A program made the translations under genes and the position numbers. DNA of 64,000 bases from Batkoa obscura (lineage: Eukaryota > Entomophthoromycota > Entomophthoromycetes > Entomophthorales > Batkoaceae). Positions 57,995-64,000 of the stretch are shown here, piece by piece (the first letter of the stretch is position 1; each line of letters begins with the position of its first letter). The notes beneath the pieces are model-generated. The model was not told the origin of the DNA. It saw nothing but the letters and a program-made list of their open reading frames with translations, and ran no database searches. The stretch lies in the NCBI GenBank assembly GCA_030770535.1, contig JASVEC010000033.1, positions 186,001 to 250,000 on the forward strand, in the 5' to 3' direction.

Positions 57995-60195
57995 ATGGGA
58001 GATAGCAATAATAAAGAAAGGATTCATTTCGGTTCTATTGAAGAAATCGAAAAAGATAATAATAAAAGGGATATTCAAGAGGTAATTAGACTATTAACTA
58101 CTAAATGAATGGTTTTAATCTTAATTTCATCATTTAGGTAAATCAAAATGATTTAGTCGATATAGATAAAATGGGTAAAACATTATAATATATCATAATA
58201 ATTGTATTAAATAACTATTTGTAAAAATAGAAACCAAATTTGGTTATAGAGAAGAAGTCGGCACTCGAGCATCATTAGAACAGCAGCAGCTATTAGAAGA
58301 ATTCGAACGAAATAAGCGAGCAAAAAGTTTAACTATACCAACAGATGATAATAAAGTCAAAGCTAAACTACGAGAATTAAAAGAACCTATTACTTTGTTT
58401 GGTGAAAGGGTAAATATTATTTACTATCAAGTAATAATGTTTTGAATTTTATACTTTAATTTTTAGCCAGGTGACAGAAGGGCTCGATTAAGGACCTTAT
58501 TGACTGGTGACAATACTATTACCATTGAGGACGAGGCTGCTGAAAGTAGTGGTAGTGAGGTAGTTTTTATAAATTTTTGAATTTAGAATATATTAATAAT
58601 TAGTCTGGTGAATTCTTCACCTATGGCTCTGAGTATCTTAGACAAAGTAGAGTTGATATTGGATTGTTTTCACTCCCAAGGTAATTAATAATATTACAGA
58701 ATTAAAATAACTAATGAATTCATAGAGCACATGAGAGATTGAAGTTTGAGGCATCTGAAGAAAAAAGACCAATTGCACATGGAAAAGCATTAAGGCAAGA
58801 TTTATTTAAATATTTAAAGGTATATATAAATAAAGCCTATCGTTGTATTATTTTTTTATTTTATATTTATAGACATATGGTAACTATAGTTCCCAAGTTG
58901 GTGATGAAAGACCACTAACTCAATGTAAATTCTCACCCGACTCAAAAATGTTACTAACTGGTTCTTGGAACGGAAATTGCAAATTATGGTCTATACCAGA
59001 ATCAAAACATATCATGACATTTAGAGGTATTTATTAATATTAAGAGTATTTATGTAAAGTAAACAATCGAAATAATTAGGACATACCGATAGACTTTGCG
59101 GTATTGCATTTCATCCCAAGTCAACTATTTCACAATCTAAATCAGAAGTTAATTTTGCAACTGGGTCTTCGGACAATTTGATTAACTTATGGGGATTTGA
59201 AAAGTAATTTTTATATATAATTATATTTTATTAAATTAAATTAATTACAGAGACACACCAATTGAAACTTTATCTGGACATCAATCTAGAGTATCAAGAG
59301 TTGAGTTTCATCCTTCAGGCAAATACCTTGCATCCTCTAGGTAATTGTTTTATAATAATAATATTTAAGTAGTTAAATTTTATAAATATAGTTTTGATAC
59401 AACATGGCGATTATGGGATGTTCATACAAGTAATGAAATATTAGTAGGACAAAATAGAGACAGAGAACTACTATTACAAGAAGGTCATTCTAGAGAAGTT
59501 TATAATTTATCATTTCAAGCCGATGGTTCTTTAATCGCAACTGGGTAATTTATAATTTTATAACAAGTATAGTGTATATTTATATCTCTTTAGTGGTTTA
59601 GATGCTATTGGTAGAGTTTGGGATCTAAGGAATGGAAAGTCCATAATGGATCTGAAAGGACATGTAAAGGAAATATTAGGCATTGATTTCTCGCCTAATG
59701 GGTAAGACTAATTCAAAAAATATATAAAATATACACTCATTTAAAAATAGGCATGAAATTGCAACTTCTAGTGAAGATAATACAATCAAAATCTGGGATG
59801 TTCGTAAATTATCTACAATTTATACAATACCTGCACATAAATCAATTGTGTCTGATGTGAAATATTATCATGGTGATGTTAAACTAAATCGGGAGCATGT
59901 TGATCCAGATACTAAAGTAAAATCCAACATGGAAATCCCTATTAACGGGCTCTATCTTGTTTCCTCATCTTTTGACGGTATGTTAAAAATGTGGTCAGCT
60001 GATGATTATCGCCTTATTCATGCTATTTCTGCCCATGATGGTAAAGTCATGGGCTTCGATGTTGCGCCTGGTTTGTTTGTTTTTTATATATGTTAACAGG
60101 TGTTAATTTATTTTTATTTAGATAATAAGGTTATTGTTACTGCTGGTTATGATCGCACATTCAAGCTTTGGTCCTCAGATGAAGTTCCACTCTAA
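57995..60195 (+). CDS. PRP4: U4/U6 snRNP protein Prp4
   Basis: WD40 component of the U4/U6-U5 tri-snRNP (human PRPF4), needed for spliceosome assembly. Thirteen exons: 57995-58081, 58138-58174, 58231-58409, 58467-58559, 58604-58680, 58726-58819, 58873-59026, 59080-59203, 59251-59340, 59392-59544, 59594-59701, 59751-60070 and 60122-60195, giving 529 residues. The SFM domain is seen in [20 protein letters not shown]. The C-terminal half has seven WD repeats: [83 protein letters not shown] and [13 protein letters not shown]. It starts only 109 bp after Sqt1. Confidence 0.92.
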
Positions 60196-60657
60196 AGTTT
60201 TATAAAACAGCTTAAATCTATTTGTTTCAAGTTTACTGTTTGCCTTTTTAAAAATCACTTTTTATAACATTAAATAATCAAACAAATAAAAATCACCATT
60301 AATTAACCATATATTTAATAGAGAGTATTCAAAAGTGATTGATTATAATATATCATATTTAAATAAAGTACTACTTATTTTAATAAACCATCGATGAACT
60401 AATATTATGTTTTTGCCTGAGATAACAATTCTTGATTTGCCCAAAATTCTCGAGAACTAAATTTTCTAGCCAATCCATTGCAATCCTTCTCAAATCAAAA
60501 CTAGTGAATATTTTAACATACCAATTTCCATAAAATTATTAGGTTCTCTTTTAATTACCCAGCGTAAATTTTAAATTTTAGCGGGAAAAGACCAACTTTA
60601 TTAAAAGTAAACTTAATAAAAACAAATCAATTTTAATCAAAGTTAGTTAACTGAATC
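60196..60657. other. Intergenic region
   Basis: Between Prp4 and Nsa2, same orientation. No feature recognised. Confidence 0.5.
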
Positions 60658-61594
60658 ATGGTAATGGCAACCTTTTATACCTTTCTAGCCCGAAACTTAA
60701 TTTTACTCTTTTAGCCTCAAAATGATTATATTGATGAGAGTATCAAGCGCCATGGTCGCCGTTTCAATCATGAAGAACGCATGTAAAATAAATTCCCAAT
60801 TTTAACACAAATAACTAAACCTATTTTAGGCGTAAGAAAGAAGCACGTTCAGCACATAAAGCTTCAGCATATGCTCAAAAAGTCCATGGTTTAAAGGCTA
60901 AGTTGTACAACAAGAAACGTCATGCTGAGAAGATTCAGATGAAGAAGACGATCAAGCAGCATGAAGAGAAATCAGCTAAAAAGAAGGGAGATGAAGCAGT
61001 ACCAGAAGGTGCTGTACCAGCTTATCTTTTAGATCGTGAAAGTGAGAAGCGAGCTAAAGTATTAAGTAACATGGTCAAACAAAAGCGTAAAGAAAAGGCT
61101 GGAAAATGGGATGTACCATTACCTAAGGTACGTGGTATTGCAGAAGATGAAATGTTTAAAGTGTTGAAGAGTGGTAAAAGTAAGAGTAAGCAATGGAAAC
61201 GTATGGTGACCAAGTGTACTTTTGTTGGCGATGGTTTCACACGTAAACCACCAAAGTATGAAAGATTTATTCGTCCTATGGCTCTTCGTTATAAAAAGGC
61301 CCATGTTACCCATCCTGAGCTCAAAGCTACTTTCCATCTTCCAATTATCGGTGTTAAAAAGAATCCACAATCACCATTATATACTCAATTAGGGGTTTTA
61401 ACTAAAGGTACCGTTATTGAAGTTAATGTTTCCGAACTTGGGTTAGTTACCTCAGGCGGTAAAGTAGTTTGGGGTAAATTTGCACAAATTACAAATAATC
61501 CAGAGTTAGATGGGTGTATTAATGCAGTGGTAATTATATAATATATATTAATAGTAATAATTATTTATTAATATTTTTTTAGCTTTTGGTATAA
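60658..61594 (+). CDS. NSA2: Ribosome biogenesis protein Nsa2
   Basis: Pre-60S assembly factor. Four exons: 60658-60660 (the start codon alone), 60715-60782, 60830-61529 and 61583-61594 (last three codons and stop), giving 260 residues, exactly the family length. The N-terminus reads [19 protein letters not shown], then [57 protein letters not shown] (in parts), [50 protein letters not shown] and [18 protein letters not shown]. Splicing the last exon gives the conserved end NAV-LLV; reading on in the same frame gives a wrong end (VVII). An intron right after the ATG is common in ribosome-related fungal genes. Confidence 0.93.
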
Positions 61595-62916
61595 ACGTAA
61601 ATTAATGAAAAAATAAAAAATTGGTAATAAATTCTTTTATTTATGAGAATTTACTCTTGATTGAACCACCCTTTATCTCTTGTATCCTTTATATTTGTTT
61701 ACATCTCCCTCCCCTTACCCATAGACCTCTCATTTATTTTTGGCGAATTTTAACTGAATTCTCTTTAATAAAGTAATTCTAGCATGAATTAAACTATGAA
61801 GCTATCGATTTTGATATGAATTTAAAAATATACAGTTATATAGTGTTTGAGACCATGCTTTCTTCTATTATGCCACATATTGACACAAAAAGTTAATATG
61901 AGTTTTTTAAAGTTATTTGTAATATAGTCCTTATACAATCATACAGTTGAATTTTGCACTTTTACATAATCATGGTTATTATTGTTCTGAATCTTCTTTT
62001 AACTGTTACTTTATATTAATAAATCCCTTGCTAGTTTTTAGCTTGACATATATTTCAAAAAAAGCAAAACAAATAAGATAAATACATATTTAAATAAAAC
62101 TTTATTAATTTGCAAAAATTGAGTTATATTCATTCGAGTATTTTTCTAAATCATTGTTAGATCCAACACTTTGAATAATTATATATATTTATAATGAGTT
62201 AAAACACACTCAAGAAAAACATTTGAATTGTAATTATAATTATTATCGAATTCTACAATATTTAAATTTTTATATAATATACGTTTCTTTGCTTACAAAT
62301 AATGGATTGCTAATAAAATTATAATATTGTACTTTTAAGCTATATAGATTTAGACACAAAGTATGTAAAAATTATAAAACTCAATTTTCAAAGTGCAAAG
62401 ACAAACCTTTAATGCTATTATATCGTTACGCTTTTTGGGATAGATATCACTAATTAAAAAAAAGGAAATATTATACATGAATAACTAAATAAGTGAGTAT
62501 TAACATATTTAATATAGAATGAATAAATTTAGATGTAAATTTAATACAATAGTCTAAACTTAGTTGATTTAATTTTGGAAATAATTCATTATTATCACTA
62601 CTTTAAAATCAAATTGTTTATTTAATATAAAATTAAGTTGAAAATAACTTAATTTGAGTGTTTTTAAATTTCTAAATTATTTATTTTCAAAATAAACTAG
62701 TAAATTTAAATCTATTTTTAATAGCATTTTTTCAAAAACTTTAATATCTGAGTTAATCTATATTATAAAAAAAAGTATAAAAAACATACTTAACTATAAT
62801 AAATAACGTCATCTTATCGAGTTAAATTTAATAGGATTATTTTACAAAAATCCCATATTATTTTTTCAATTAAAAAAGGCCAAGTTAATTAATTTAATTA
62901 TATTTTAAAATAAACA

Positions 62917-63021
62917 TTAGGGGATGTATTTTTGTGTTTAAGAATTTTGCTAACAATTTTTTACTTAAATAACGCTTAAAAGATGGAAAAAATAATGAAG
63001 CCAAAAAAAACATCACCATTA
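62917..63021 (+). mobile_element. MITE-like element, copy 16
   Basis: Left end TTAGGGGATGTATTTTTG, right end AAAAAAACATCACCATTA. First of a tight cluster of three. Confidence 0.85.
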
Positions 63022-63090
63022 ATACTACTCAGTTATGCTTTTTATTTTGATTTGATTATTAAATTATTAGAAAGAATTTCTTATTTATTG

Positions 63091-63197
63091 ATATGGGGAT
63101 GTATTTTTGTGTTTAAGAATTTTACTGACAATCTTTCTACTCAAATAGTACTTAAAAGACGGAAAAAATAATGAAGCCAAAAAAAACACTCCCATAT
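63091..63197 (+). mobile_element. MITE-like element, copy 17
   Basis: Left end ATATGGGGATGTATTTTTG, right end AAAAAAACACTCCCATATG. Only about 70 bp from copy 16. Confidence 0.9.
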
Positions 63198-63376
63198 GTT
63201 TGCTCTTAAAAAACTATCAATTACTATTTTTAAAATAGATTTTGTTTTATTTTATTATTTTTATTAAACTATAATAATTTATTGAAGTATTATATACCGA
63301 TAAAAAAGTTAGTTATTTTATAATAATTTAATAATTAACTAAAAAAATTACCATGGAATTATTTATATAAGAAAAT

Positions 63377-63482
63377 TATATGAAGATGTATTTTGTATTT
63401 AACAATCTTATTAACAATTTTTCCATTCAAATGGCGTTTAAAAGATGGAAAAAATAATGAAGCCAAAAAAGCACCTCATATT
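63377..63482 (+). mobile_element. MITE-like element, copy 18
   Basis: Left end TATATGAAGATGTATTTTG, right end AAAAAAGCACCTCATAT. More diverged than copies 16 and 17. Confidence 0.8.
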
Positions 63483-64000
63483 ATCATCAAGATTTTTCAA
63501 TACTAGGAATAATTTTAATTATTAGCATTTTAACAAAGCTAAAAAAAGTTCTTTTTATTCAAAAGAGCAAATTGCTTATAATATAAAAAATAAAATATTT
63601 ATTATATTTCCAGGAATGAAAACACTTAAGCTCTATTGCTTTTTCATTATTAAAAAGACTCTTTATTAATTGAAAGTCTGTTAAAAATACAAATATTCGA
63701 ATACAACTCTTTGAGTTTAAATATGAAATATATAACAATGATTTTTATATTTAATAGATATCTTATTGCCCTGATCTAAAGCCTAAAGTACCAATTTTTA
63801 TTCTCAAATAAGTGTGGACTTAAACTTAAGTAGTTGTAAGCTTACCTCATATTCAAAAAATATTTAGGCTAATTCAACATTAAACTAAAGCCACAAAAGA
63901 TATTTTTGGCTTTTTTTCACCTCTGATTAAATCAAAAAATTTACTTAATTTTCCCGTTTTAACTGCTATTTTTTGAATAATAATTCAGTATAAAAATAAA

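Larger units (their letters stand above)
61595..64000. other. Gene-free end region with three MITE copies
   Basis: 2.4 kb of AT-rich DNA with no coding frame. Three MITE copies in the same orientation lie at 62917-63021, 63091-63197 and 63377-63482, within 570 bp. Confidence 0.65.

Noticed and set aside
62983-63171. Plus-strand frame of 62 residues
   Set aside because: It runs from MITE copy 16 into copy 17 and is a by-product of their shared sequence.
101-63482. Repeated 105-bp units considered as a CRISPR array
   Set aside because: Units are dispersed over the window, in both orientations and with inverted ends, and the source is eukaryotic.

Overview
The window reads as nuclear DNA of a filamentous, probably early-diverging fungus. 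It is strongly AT-rich, and its genes carry many short GT-AG introns (mostly 45-60 nt, often with a CTAAT/CTAAC-like branch site). The gene set is fungal: Zn2Cys6 regulator, monofunctional aspartokinase, Pex16, Ett1-, Rix1-, Sqt1-, Prp4- and Nsa2-like proteins, and a chitin-binding CBM19-type protein. Features often lost in budding yeasts are kept: HP1, WRAP73, CCDC6, a ZNFX1-type protein and Hv1-like voltage-sensor proteins. A Mucoromycota or Zoopagomycota source is my guess; the sequence does not settle it. I recognise no rRNA, tRNA or virus-derived element.

Layout. 0.35-2.7 kb: an unrecognised acidic Trp-motif protein. 3.7-10.6 kb: multicopper oxidase, bacterial-type cytidylate kinase (5-exon-boundary structure rebuilt here as 4 exons), an Aim32-like thioredoxin/ferredoxin protein, a short Hv1-like protein and an HP1-like protein. 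10.7-21 kb: mitochondrial bL19, WRAP73, a Zn2Cys6 factor, a CCDC6-like protein and a Cdk9/Bur1-type kinase. 21-31 kb (minus strand): aspartokinase, a TspO-related membrane protein, carboxypeptidase Q and Ett1. 33-36 kb: a membrane protein with a cytosolic SH3 domain, and Pex16. 37-43 kb: a 1721-residue ZNFX1-like protein whose helicase core looks degenerate. 43-49.5 kb: an F-box/LRR protein, a Rix1-like protein and a second, very long Hv1-like protein. 50-53 kb: transposon-rich DNA and an F-box/LRR relic. 54-61.6 kb: CBM19 protein, Sqt1, Prp4 and Nsa2.

The strongest unexplained signal is a family of about 105-bp inverted-repeat elements (MITE-like) ending in TATGGGGATGT...ACATCCCCATA. I count 18 copies, all outside intact coding exons, several within about 20-150 bp of a start codon. 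Two other inverted-repeat elements (a 527-bp one with 127-bp arms and a Tc1-like one with about 95-bp arms) lie in the same gene-poor zones.

Themes: ribosome assembly (Rix1, Sqt1, Nsa2, Ett1 for translation), splicing (Prp4), transcription (Cdk9-type kinase, HP1) and possible RNA-silencing or heterochromatin functions (HP1, ZNFX1). Two divergent voltage-sensor proteins are the most interesting protein pair: one keeps the canonical proton-channel residues, the other replaces the selectivity aspartate with asparagine. All exon structures were rebuilt by eye from splice sites, reading phase and family similarity remembered from knowledge; no search was run.
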